Below, one piece after another: positions 52,201-60,345 of a stretch of DNA of 64,000 nt. The first letter of the stretch is position 1. The number at the start of each line of letters is the position of its first letter. The DNA comes from an uncultured Acidobacteriia bacterium (GTDB taxonomy: Bacteria > Acidobacteriota > Terriglobia > Bryobacterales > Bryobacteraceae), in contig CAIRSA010000495.1 in NCBI GenBank assembly GCA_903881085.1, forward strand, positions 1 to 64,000, read 5' to 3'. The notes below the pieces were generated by a model. It was not told where the DNA came from and searched no databases. It saw only the letters and a program-made list of their open reading frames with translations. Position numbers and translations under genes: made by a program.

Positions 52201-53532
52201 CTACAACAATGCCAGCGGCCCGGTGCTGTCGCCGAAGCTTTTGCACGGAACTTCGGCCTTTTGCAGCATCTTCACCAACAGATTATTCATCGGTGTTTCC
52301 GGCGTATAGCGCAGGTGGCGGCCTCCCTGGAAGTAGCGCTTGCCGGCCACCATGGCGATGGGCAGATCGTGATGCGTGTGGATGTTGGCATCGCCCAGGC
52401 TGCTGCCGTAGCAGATCATCATGTTGTCGAGCATGGTGCCGCCCGCGCCATCGGGCGTGGCCTTCATCTTTTCCAGATACATGGCGAAGGTCTTCACCAG
52501 ATGCGCGTCGATCTTCGAGACCTTCTCAATCTTTTCCGGATCGTTCATATGGTGCGTCAGCGAGTGGTGCCCGTCAGAGATGCCGATGCTGCGATAGGGC
52601 CGGTTGCTGCCCGCACGGCCGAACATGAACGTGACCACGCGCGTCATGTCGGTCTGATAAGCAATCGCCTGCAGATCGATCATCAGTTTGGCCTGATCTT
52701 CGAACGAATCGGGCATGCCGCTGGGCCTCGCCATCTTGGGCAGCGACGAATCCGCGTTCTGCCGCTCGGCCTTTTGAATGCGACGTTCGATGTCGCGGAT
52801 CGCTTCCAAATACTCGCTCAACTTGCTGCGGTCGCGCGCGCCCAGTTCGGTCTGCAAGCGGTCAATACTGCCCGCGACGTAATCGAGAATGCTGCGCTCC
52901 TGATTGCGCCGTGCAATGCGCGCGGCTGGATCGCTGTTGTCGCCCTCACCGAACAGCCGCTCAAAGATCACACGCGGATTGGCTTCCATGGGCAGCGGCG
53001 TCACCGGCGTTTTCCACGAAACCGTGTTGGTGTAAGCGCAGCTGTAATTCTGGTCGCACGCGCCAGCCAAGCCGGGGGCTTCGAGTGAAATTTCCAGCGA
53101 GGCCAGCTGCGTCTGCTTGCCGAATTCATTAGCTGCGATCTGATCGGCCGAAACACCGCAGCCGATATTCGTTTCAGAGCGCTTCGGATGCACGCCGGTC
53201 AGCCACGTGGCGCCTTCGCGGGCGTGATCGCCGGGGCCATCGCCCAGCGCACGGCCCTGCACCTGAGCAAGGCCAGTCAGGATGTTGAGGTTTTCGCGGA
53301 ACGGTTCCAGCGGCGCCATCACACGCGGGAACTCGAACCCGGCGCCTTCGGTCTTCGGCGTCCAGCGGTCCATGATCATGCCCACCGGGTGATAGATGAA
53401 TGCCAGCCGCGTGGGCGGCGTTGCGGCAGCAGTGAGCGCGGGGGTCATCGAATCCAGCACCGGCAGCGCCAGCGCTGCTCCAAAGCCGCGCAAAATCGAA
53501 CGGCGATCGATCGCTTTCTTGGAAATGATCAT
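52201..53532 (-). CDS. DUF1552 family exported protein
   Basis: 443 residues. A twin-arginine leader (DRRSILRGFGAALALPVLDS) fits Tat export. The body has the family blocks RLAFIYHPVGMIMDRW, ILTGLAQVQGRALGDGPGDHARE, GCDQNYSCAYTN and MFGRAGSNRPYRSIGISDGHHSLTHH. DUF1552 is common in Acidobacteria and Planctomycetes, nearly always beside a DUF1592-type gene as here, and is distantly like sulfatase-type alkaline-phosphatase folds (DUF1501 relatives). Function unknown. The overlap of four bases with the upstream gene shows coupling. Confidence 0.88.
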   Translation of the reverse strand: MIISKKAIDRRSILRGFGAALALPVLDSMTPALTAAATPPTRLAFIYHPVGMIMDRWTPKTEGAGFEFPRVMAPLEPFRENLNILTGLAQVQGRALGDGPGDHAREGATWLTGVHPKRSETNIGCGVSADQIAANEFGKQTQLASLEISLEAPGLAGACDQNYSCAYTNTVSWKTPVTPLPMEANPRVIFERLFGEGDNSDPAARIARRNQERSILDYVAGSIDRLQTELGARDRSKLSEYLEAIRDIERRIQKAERQNADSSLPKMARPSGMPDSFEDQAKLMIDLQAIAYQTDMTRVVTFMFGRAGSNRPYRSIGISDGHHSLTHHMNDPEKIEKVSKIDAHLVKTFAMYLEKMKATPDGAGGTMLDNMMICYGSSLGDANIHTHHDLPIAMVAGKRYFQGGRHLRYTPETPMNNLLVKMLQKAEVPCKSFGDSTGPLALL

Positions 53533-55823
53533 TTCTCTGACGTCCTCCTCATCTGAAACGGAACGCTCTCAACAATGGCCGAAACCAGGGCAGCCATGCT
53601 GTAGTTGTCAGCAGACGCTTTTCTTATTATCGTCCGAACGGCGGGCTTGTCGTAGGGCTCAATTCCCCGCCCCAGCGCGTAGATCAATAGTTTTTCGGCG
53701 ACGGTTTCCACGAACTCTTCGCGGTGCTGCGTCGCCAGCAGTTTTTTCAGTCCGGAGGGGCCGCTGAATTCACTGCCGTCGGGGAGTTTGCCGGCTGTGT
53801 CGATCGGCTTGCCGCCTTCCGTGGTTCGATACTTGCCCACGCCGTCGAAATTTTCGAGCGCGAAGCCGATCGGGTCCATGCGCGCATGGCACGAAGCACA
53901 GACGGCGTTGGCGCGATGCTTTTCCATCGCCTCGCGCAGTGTGAGATGTCCGCCGTCCTTCGATTTCGCTTCCAGCTCCGGAACGTTGGCGGGCGGCGGC
54001 GGCGGCGGTGTGCCAAGCAGATTCTGCAGCACCCACTTGCCGCGCTGCACGACGGACGTGCGGTTCGGGTACGACGTCACAGTTAGGATTGAACCCTGCC
54101 CCAGCAGGCCTCCGCGCGGAGAATCTTTCAGATCGACGCGGCGGAAGTGCGAGCCGTAGACATTGGGGATTCCGTAGTGTTCAGCCAGACGCTGATTGAG
54201 GAAGGTGTAGTTCGCGTCAAGCAGTTCCAGCACGCTGCCGCCGTTGCGGAAGATGCTGGCCAGCGTCAATTCGGTCTCGCGCTGGAACGCGTTGCGCAGG
54301 CTTTCGTCGAAGTTGGAAAAGATTTCGACGTCAGGCTTGGCGTTGGCGAGCGTGCGCAGGAACAGCCACTGTCCGCCGAAGTTCTGGATCAGGGCGTCCG
54401 ATTTCGGATCGGCCAGCATGCGCTTCAGCTGCGCCTTCACTACTGCGGGGTCGCTCAGGCGCCCGGTTGATGCCAGTTTCAGCAGCTCTTCGTCGGGGAT
54501 GCTGCTCCACAAAAAGAACGAGAGGCGTGTGGCGAGTTCGTAGCCGGAGAGCTTGTGACTGGTTCCGGGCGGGACGACTTTCGGATTGCGCTCGATGCGG
54601 AAGAGGAAGTCGGGCGAGACGAGCATGGCTTCAAGCGCTGCGCCGATTGCGTCATCGAAGTCCGACGCGGGCTGCTGACGCCGGGCGTTGTAGAAGCGCA
54701 TCAGCGGCTTTACGTCGGCATCGGTCACCGCGCGCCGGAACGCGTTGCGCGCCAGGCTGGTGAGGATTTTGGTTGCGCACGCATCCTCTTCTTTTGCGGA
54801 AGCCGGGCGGCAGAGGAAGATCTTTTTACGGCTCGCAGTTTCGCCGCGCCCGGTTGCGTTGAAGGGCCCGTTGACCACCACGCGATTGATTTCAGGCGGC
54901 GGATCGCCGGGCACTTCGAATCGCTTCAGGCTGAGCCCGGAAAGCCGCAGGTCCAATTCGGCGGGCTTCGGCCGCGGGCCGGCGTTTGGACCAAACGGAC
55001 GCCTGCCACCAGCGGCGCGCATGCCAGCCTCGGCCTTCGCCGAACGGCCCAGATAGGTAGCGATGATTTCGTGCAGTCCGGCCTTCACGGGGATGCGGAT
55101 CTTGTAGTCGGCCGGTGGGGGCGCGCCGTCTACGCCGCGTCCGGCAGCGATTTGGATTTCGTATTCCGCGTCCGCCGGAAAGTAATGCTGTAATGCCAGG
55201 CCGCCCTCCGCGCCGATGGGCAGGTCTTCGGGACTAGCCAGGTATTTGCTGCCGCGGCCGCCCTTGTAGGCTTCCTCTTCCGGCTTGCGGGTCAGGTCGC
55301 CAACAGCCAGGCGGCTGACGGCGCGCGCGGATGAGATGTAGCGTTCCAGCAGCGCCGGCGACATGGCGAGTACTCCCGCTATATTGTCGAAGCCGTCGCC
55401 CGATTCGTCCACAGGAAAGAGTTCGCCGGGCTTGGTGTCGACGGCCAGCAGATCGCGAATGGCGTTGTTGTATTCGGCGCGGTTCAAGCGGTGCGGGGGG
55501 ATCGAATCAGGGTTCGGATGCGCCACGGCGTTGCGATCAAGCGCGGCGGTCAGCTCCTTCGTGAACCCAGACGCAACGGTCGCATCGGGGCGCGGCATCT
55601 TCGGCGGAGGCATCTGGCCGCTGCTCACCTGGCGCAACACTTTTTCCCACGTACCGAGATTGGCGGCGAGGTTGTTAGCGTCGAGGTCCTTCAGCACCAG
55701 GCCGCCCGCCTTCATCTGCGGGCTATGGCAGCCGGTGCAAAATTTGCCCACGATTTCGCCTCTCTGCTGGCCGTGAGACAGCAGTGGCAACGCGAGGATA
55801 GCAATGGAGAGATGCGGTTTCAT
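53529..55823 (-). CDS. DUF1587/1592/1588/1585 exported cytochrome-like protein
   Basis: 764 residues with a signal peptide (KPHLSIAILALPLLSHGQ). A PSD1-type haem site CTGCHSPQMKAGG (residue 32) opens the protein, followed by the DUF1587, DUF1595, DUF1592 (FFLWSSIPDEELL), DUF1588 (RGGLLGQGSILTVTSYPNRTSVVQRG) and DUF1585 domains. A second haem site CASCHARMDPIGFALENFDG lies near residue 645. The order is the standard planctomycete/acidobacterial arrangement. Role unknown, possibly extracellular oxidation of a polymer with electrons passed through the haems. It is the first gene of the pair with DUF1552. Confidence 0.9.
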   Translation of the reverse strand: MKPHLSIAILALPLLSHGQQRGEIVGKFCTGCHSPQMKAGGLVLKDLDANNLAANLGTWEKVLRQVSSGQMPPPKMPRPDATVASGFTKELTAALDRNAVAHPNPDSIPPHRLNRAEYNNAIRDLLAVDTKPGELFPVDESGDGFDNIAGVLAMSPALLERYISSARAVSRLAVGDLTRKPEEEAYKGGRGSKYLASPEDLPIGAEGGLALQHYFPADAEYEIQIAAGRGVDGAPPPADYKIRIPVKAGLHEIIATYLGRSAKAEAGMRAAGGRRPFGPNAGPRPKPAELDLRLSGLSLKRFEVPGDPPPEINRVVVNGPFNATGRGETASRKKIFLCRPASAKEEDACATKILTSLARNAFRRAVTDADVKPLMRFYNARRQQPASDFDDAIGAALEAMLVSPDFLFRIERNPKVVPPGTSHKLSGYELATRLSFFLWSSIPDEELLKLASTGRLSDPAVVKAQLKRMLADPKSDALIQNFGGQWLFLRTLANAKPDVEIFSNFDESLRNAFQRETELTLASIFRNGGSVLELLDANYTFLNQRLAEHYGIPNVYGSHFRRVDLKDSPRGGLLGQGSILTVTSYPNRTSVVQRGKWVLQNLLGTPPPPPPANVPELEAKSKDGGHLTLREAMEKHRANAVCASCHARMDPIGFALENFDGVGKYRTTEGGKPIDTAGKLPDGSEFSGPSGLKKLLATQHREEFVETVAEKLLIYALGRGIEPYDKPAVRTIIRKASADNYSMAALVSAIVESVPFQMRRTSEK

Positions 55824-55855
55824 AAGGCAATGCCGAGCCTTATGAGCATATCAAA

Positions 55856-56932
55856 TTACTTGAAAAGCGTCTGGGCGAAGTCGGTCAGGCTCTGCCGCCA
55901 CACGGGCCAGGTGTGTCCGCCCGGATAGGTGTGGAACGACGATTTCAAGCCTGCTTTCTCCACCGCTTCGGCCCACGCTTTCACGCGGTCGTACCTTGTC
56001 GTCAGGTCCTTATCGCCGCAGGCGATCCACAGCTTCGGCATTTTGGGGTCGAGGTTGGATTCGAACTTTCGCGGGATTGCGGGACTGAACGGACCCAGCG
56101 CGCTGAACAGTTCAGGGTGCGTGAAGCCGGTATAGATGGTGTGGCCGCCGCCCATCGACAAGCCGGCGAGTGCGCGGTTCTTCTGGCCTGCGGCAACGCG
56201 GTATTTGCCTTCCACCAGCGGGATCAATTCCTTCGTCAGATACTGCTCAAACAGTTCGTTGTTTGAGGGTGCCCCTTCGGCAGGCCGAACGCCGAACGGA
56301 GTGGCGTGGCCTGCAGGCATCACGATGATCATGGGCTTGGCTTTGCCATCGGCGATCAGGCTGTCGAGGATGAGATTCGCCCGCGCGGCGTTGGTCCAGG
56401 AATCCGGCGTATCGCCACTGCCGTGCACCAGATAGAGCACCGGATAGCGTTGCTTCGATTTTTCGTATCCCGGCGGCAGGTAGAGCACGATGCGTTCCGT
56501 GCGCCCGAGCAGCGCCGACTTGGCCCACTCCGTCACCACCGTTCCATGCGGGACGTCGCGGACCTCCCACGGCGCGGCGGGCGAGCCTGGGATTTCAACG
56601 AGACTGGCCGAGGTCCGCTGGCGCAGTTTGACCACCGGATTGACGGGGTCGGCGATGGCGATGCCGTCGAGGATGAACCAGTAGAGCTGGCCGCTTGGTT
56701 CAAACGGCCCAACGGTGACAGACCAGATGCCGTTCGCGTCTTTCGTCATGGGCTTGCTTTCGGTAACGGGCATCCAGCCGCCGTAGAGCGCGACCTCCGC
56801 GGCCTTGGGGGCGCGGATGCGGAAGGTGACGGTGCGGTCGGGGTGCACGTCTGGCGAGACAACTCCGTCGGGCGTGGGCGTTTGGGCCGTGAGCAGACAC
56901 GCAGCGGCAAGGGCGCAGTAAAGGGTTTTCAT
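55856..56932 (-). CDS. Exported CE1-type esterase with N-terminal E-set domain
   Basis: 358 residues. A signal peptide (KTLYCALAAACLLTAQ) is followed by an Ig-like/E-set domain (about 25-110; VTFRIRAPKAAEVALYGGW, GLYWFILDG-type QLYWFILDGIAI) and an esterase-D-like CE1 domain. The nucleophile is Ser in LAGLSMGGGHT (about residue 255), the acid Asp in ACGDKDL and the base His in PGGHTWPVW. The layout is that of bacterial feruloyl/acetyl-xylan esterases from xylan loci. It lies upstream of nothing related, separated by 154 bases from the divergent cytochrome gene. Confidence 0.88.
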   Translation of the reverse strand: MKTLYCALAAACLLTAQTPTPDGVVSPDVHPDRTVTFRIRAPKAAEVALYGGWMPVTESKPMTKDANGIWSVTVGPFEPSGQLYWFILDGIAIADPVNPVVKLRQRTSASLVEIPGSPAAPWEVRDVPHGTVVTEWAKSALLGRTERIVLYLPPGYEKSKQRYPVLYLVHGSGDTPDSWTNAARANLILDSLIADGKAKPMIIVMPAGHATPFGVRPAEGAPSNNELFEQYLTKELIPLVEGKYRVAAGQKNRALAGLSMGGGHTIYTGFTHPELFSALGPFSPAIPRKFESNLDPKMPKLWIACGDKDLTTRYDRVKAWAEAVEKAGLKSSFHTYPGGHTWPVWRQSLTDFAQTLFK

Positions 56933-57086
56933 GATGGCTCTTGATGGAGCATATCAGGATTTTGGGAACTGTTTGTGGTCAGGGAATTGATTAGCACCTA
57001 TGGAGACCCGCCCCACAACGATCACCAGATTCGCGAAGACGAGTTGGCATGAGCCGGTGAGGTTCGATCTCTGAGACAATCGGATT

Positions 57087-59747
57087 ATGAATACTAAACG
57101 GACAATCAGATCTGTAGGCCTTACACTCTTCATCACAATCGCAATGGTCCTCGCCTGGAGGACAATCAAACCCGCCGCCGTTTCGGCAGCGACACCCTGG
57201 ACACTCATCGGATGGAACGACCTCGGCATGCACTGCATGGATGCCGATTACTCCGTGTTCTCCATTCTCCCCCCGTACAACACCATCCACGCGCAACTGA
57301 TCGATTCCGCAGGCAAACTGGTAAAGAGCTCAGCCGGGGTGCAGATAACCTACGAAGCCATGGCTGACCCCAACGGCAGCATCAACACCACCTCGCGCGG
57401 AAAAACCAACTTCTGGACATTCGCCGGCATGTTCGCCGCCGGCCTCCCGATCGACACAGGCCTGGCTGGCTCGTCGATGCCCGGTGCATCCAACAAACCG
57501 CAGGTAATGAATTTCGACGCGAGCTACAACCAGTTCAGCGCAGTTGGCATTCCGCTCATCCCCTACGACGACAACTGGAACAAGAATACCTACCCCATGA
57601 TGAAGCTGGTGGCACGCGACGCCAGCGGGACGATCATCGCCAGCACCCGGATTGTGCTGCCCGTTTCCGATGAGATGGATTGCCGCGCCTGCCACGCCTC
57701 TGGCGTCAAGACCAGTGCCATACCAGCGCAAGGCTGGGTCAACGATCCGAATTCTGACCGCGACTACAAACTGAATATCCTGCGTAAGCACGACGAGAAA
57801 CAAGCGCGAAGCCAGGTTTATCAGGGCGCCTTGACGACCGCCGGATACTCTGCTGACGGTCTTTATGCAACGGCTCTGGGTGGCCAGCCTGTACTCTGCG
57901 CACAATGCCATTCCACCAACGCTTTGGGAGCACCGGGCATCAGCGGAATCCCCTCGCTCACCACGTCCATGCATTCCTGGCATGCCAACCAACCTGATCC
58001 AGCTACCGGAATAAGCCTCGACGACGCAACGAATCGATCCGCCTGTTACACTTGCCACCCTGGCTCCACAACGCGATGCCTGCGCGGTGCCATGGGTAAT
58101 TCCGTTGCGGCCGATGGCACCATGGCCATGCAATGCCAGAGCTGCCATGGCAACATGACCGCCGTCGGTGCTTCCGCCCGCCAAGGCTGGCTCCAGGAAC
58201 CGGTTTGTCAGTCCTGCCATACTGGAGACGCGGTTGCGACAAAGGGCCAACTTCGAAATACCAGCGCCTTCATTGCGAACGGGACAGTCCGCACAGCAGT
58301 CGATTCCACCTTCGCCACGACCTCCAATCAACCCGCCGCCGGCTTGAATCTCTACCGCTTCTCGTCCGGGCACGGCGGTCTGCAATGCGAGGCCTGCCAT
58401 GGCTCCACGCACGCGGAAGCCATCAGTTCGCAACCAAACGACAATCTGCAAAATATTGATACACAAGGTTACGCCGGGGCTCTGGGCGAATGCACAGCTT
58501 GCCACAGAAGCGGAATCACCACGACGAATGGCGGACCGCACGGCATGCATCCCGTGGGTACACCCTGGATCAATGGTCACACCAACGCCGCCAGGAACGC
58601 CACGCCATGTCAAAGCTGCCACGGCACAGACTATCGCGGAACCGTCCTCTCTCAATCATTCACGAATCGGGCGCTTGTTGTGAACCGGACAACCACGTTG
58701 CAGATGTTCCGCGGGTTCATTGTGACCTGTTACACGTGCCATAACGGAGCGAGTGGAAACGGCAATGCGCCGGCCGCCGCAAAGGTCGCGGACGCATCGG
58801 CTTCCGCCACAACCGGACAAGCCACAACCATACCAATCACGATTACTGGCAGTGGAACTCTTCGCATCATTTCTCAACCGGCAGGTGGAACGGCAAGAGT
58901 CTCCGGATCCTCAATCGTCTACCAGGCAAACGCCGATTTCGAAGGCCCCGATCGAATCACTTATGCAGCGTTCAATGGCTCTATTGATTCGAATTTGGGA
59001 ACCGCCACCGTCGCAGTCAGCTCTGCTTCCAGGCCCTTGTTTGTGGCTGCGGGGATTTCCAATGCAGCCAGCTACTCAACGGGCGGTGTCGCACCTGGAA
59101 TGCTCGTAACAGTATTCGGCTCCGGCTTGGGGCCGGCTGGTCTTGCACCTCTGCGCCTCAATACCGGAGGCTTCGTGCTTAAGGCTTTGGGGGGAACACG
59201 CGTGCTCTTCAATGGTCTGACAGCACCAATGGTGTATACGTCGGCCGGACAACTCGCGGCAGTAGTGCCGTACGGCATCGCCGCGCAGCAGAGTGTGAGT
59301 GTGATTGTCGAGTACAACGGAATCCAATCGCGTCCTGTAAGTCTCCCCGTGCTGGCATCCGCGCCTGGGATCTTCACCGCCAATGCATCGGGTAAAGGTA
59401 TTGCGAATGCGGCCAATCAGGATGGCACGCTGAACTCCGTATCAAGCCCGGCCGCAGCGGGCAGCATCCTGACATTCTATGCAACGGGCGAAGGCGTACT
59501 CTCATCGGGTTTGCCCGACGGCATTCTCGCAGCTCCTCCTCTAGTCAGGCCAGCCTTGCCTGTAGCGGTTAAAATTGGCGGACAATCTGCTCAAGTGCAG
59601 TACGCTGGCATCGCTCCTGGTTTGGTTGTTGGCGTCATGCAGGTGAATGTGGTAGTGCCTGCAGGCGCTGGTTCCGGAGCCGCCGAACTGATCCTGACGG
59701 CAGGAACCAACTCCAGTCCATCGGGCGTAACGGTTCAGCTCAAGTGA
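57087..59747 (+). CDS. Exported nine-haem cytochrome c with TIGR03437 C-terminus
   Basis: 886 residues. A leader helix (VGLTLFITIAMVLAW) is followed by a domain of about 170 residues opening WTLIGWNDLGMHCMDADYSVF. Nine CxxCH sites then follow: CRACH, CAQCH, CYTCH, CQSCH, CQSCH, CEACH, CTACH, CQSCH and CYTCH. A cadherin/Big_9-like domain (DFEGPDRITYAAFNGSIDS) and the TIGR03437 domain (from ISNAASYSTGGVAPGM) end the protein. It should be a surface electron conduit. A multihaem chain fused to the lineage-specific tail is uncommon, and no adjacent outer-membrane porin gene or partner was seen. Confidence 0.9.
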   Translation: MNTKRTIRSVGLTLFITIAMVLAWRTIKPAAVSAATPWTLIGWNDLGMHCMDADYSVFSILPPYNTIHAQLIDSAGKLVKSSAGVQITYEAMADPNGSINTTSRGKTNFWTFAGMFAAGLPIDTGLAGSSMPGASNKPQVMNFDASYNQFSAVGIPLIPYDDNWNKNTYPMMKLVARDASGTIIASTRIVLPVSDEMDCRACHASGVKTSAIPAQGWVNDPNSDRDYKLNILRKHDEKQARSQVYQGALTTAGYSADGLYATALGGQPVLCAQCHSTNALGAPGISGIPSLTTSMHSWHANQPDPATGISLDDATNRSACYTCHPGSTTRCLRGAMGNSVAADGTMAMQCQSCHGNMTAVGASARQGWLQEPVCQSCHTGDAVATKGQLRNTSAFIANGTVRTAVDSTFATTSNQPAAGLNLYRFSSGHGGLQCEACHGSTHAEAISSQPNDNLQNIDTQGYAGALGECTACHRSGITTTNGGPHGMHPVGTPWINGHTNAARNATPCQSCHGTDYRGTVLSQSFTNRALVVNRTTTLQMFRGFIVTCYTCHNGASGNGNAPAAAKVADASASATTGQATTIPITITGSGTLRIISQPAGGTARVSGSSIVYQANADFEGPDRITYAAFNGSIDSNLGTATVAVSSASRPLFVAAGISNAASYSTGGVAPGMLVTVFGSGLGPAGLAPLRLNTGGFVLKALGGTRVLFNGLTAPMVYTSAGQLAAVVPYGIAAQQSVSVIVEYNGIQSRPVSLPVLASAPGIFTANASGKGIANAANQDGTLNSVSSPAAAGSILTFYATGEGVLSSGLPDGILAAPPLVRPALPVAVKIGGQSAQVQYAGIAPGLVVGVMQVNVVVPAGAGSGAAELILTAGTNSSPSGVTVQLK

Positions 59748-59900
59748 TCTTTTTTTGAAAATGACGTCGAGTGCAGTATCCGCGCAACGCTGTTCCCTTT
59801 GATCCAGATAGGCTTGGGCATCGGAGAGGTTGTCGTGGTCGCTGTCACGAATTCCGAAATGTGTTTTTTGGGTCGTTCAGGAGTTACGAGCCTCAAGGTT

Positions 59901-60018
59901 AGACATCCTGACCTCGACAGGGAATTGGGCACGGAAATGGAAATTCAATTGATCCAAAGCCGCGCACGTTAGTAAGCGGTTTTGGATCATGCTATTTTCC
60001 TTCGAGGTCAGGATGTCT
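59901..60018. repeat. Nested inverted repeats of 17 and 13 bases
   Basis: The outer arms 59901-59917 and 60002-60018 (AGACATCCTGACCTCGA and its complement) are perfect. The inner arms 59951-59963 and 59976-59988 (GATCCAAAGCCGC type) match at 12 of 13. The whole 118-base unit can fold into one long hairpin and may be a miniature element or an attenuator-like structure. Confidence 0.65.
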
Positions 60019-60133
60019 CAAGGTCTACTCAAGCGGCTCCGGCCAACGAAATCATTGAGTGCCTGATTGATCAGCAATTGATAGTTGCCCGTGGCACTAG
60101 GAACAACCGCTCCGCTCATGCCAGAGCGGCGAG

Positions 60134-60203
60134 CCGCCACAGCGTGGCGGTTCTTGAACGTAGAATCAATGGGTTACAGCCAAATCTCGCCACGCTGTGG
60201 CGG
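60134..60203. repeat. Pair of opposite-facing REP hairpins
   Basis: CCGCCACAGCGTGGCGG at 60134-60150 forms a small hairpin, and its reverse complement occurs at 60188-60203. Two REP units in opposite orientation about 40 bases apart resemble a BIME-type arrangement. Confidence 0.65.
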
Positions 60204-60345
60204 TTTCGGTTTCGACACCCAACATAGTTGCGATCAACGAGACAGTCAATCGGGCTGGTCACGCGCGTGAGATTTTGAATCCAGTCTTTGCTGTCACGGA
60301 CTCCGAATTTTCGCGCCAGCGAAAAGGGCGGAGTAGTCGAAGCCA

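Larger units (their letters stand above)
59748..60345. other. 600-base gap with palindromes and inverted repeats
   Basis: No convincing gene. Inverted repeats lie at 59901-60018 and REP hairpins at 60134-60203. A direct repeat GCTGTCAC-GA-TCCGAA occurs at 59841-59858 and 60290-60307 (16 of 18 match). On the minus strand both copies open short protein-like stretches beginning FGIRDS or FGVRDS, so the gap could hold remnants of a decayed gene, but this is weak. Confidence 0.5.

Noticed and set aside
57330..58655. Minus-strand open frame of 441 codons
   Set aside because: Antisense to the nine-haem cytochrome; that gene's CxxCH pattern and leader are decisive.
59982..60227. Small plus-strand frame of 81 codons
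   Set aside because: It runs across inverted repeats and the REP pair, with no ribosome site and no family match.
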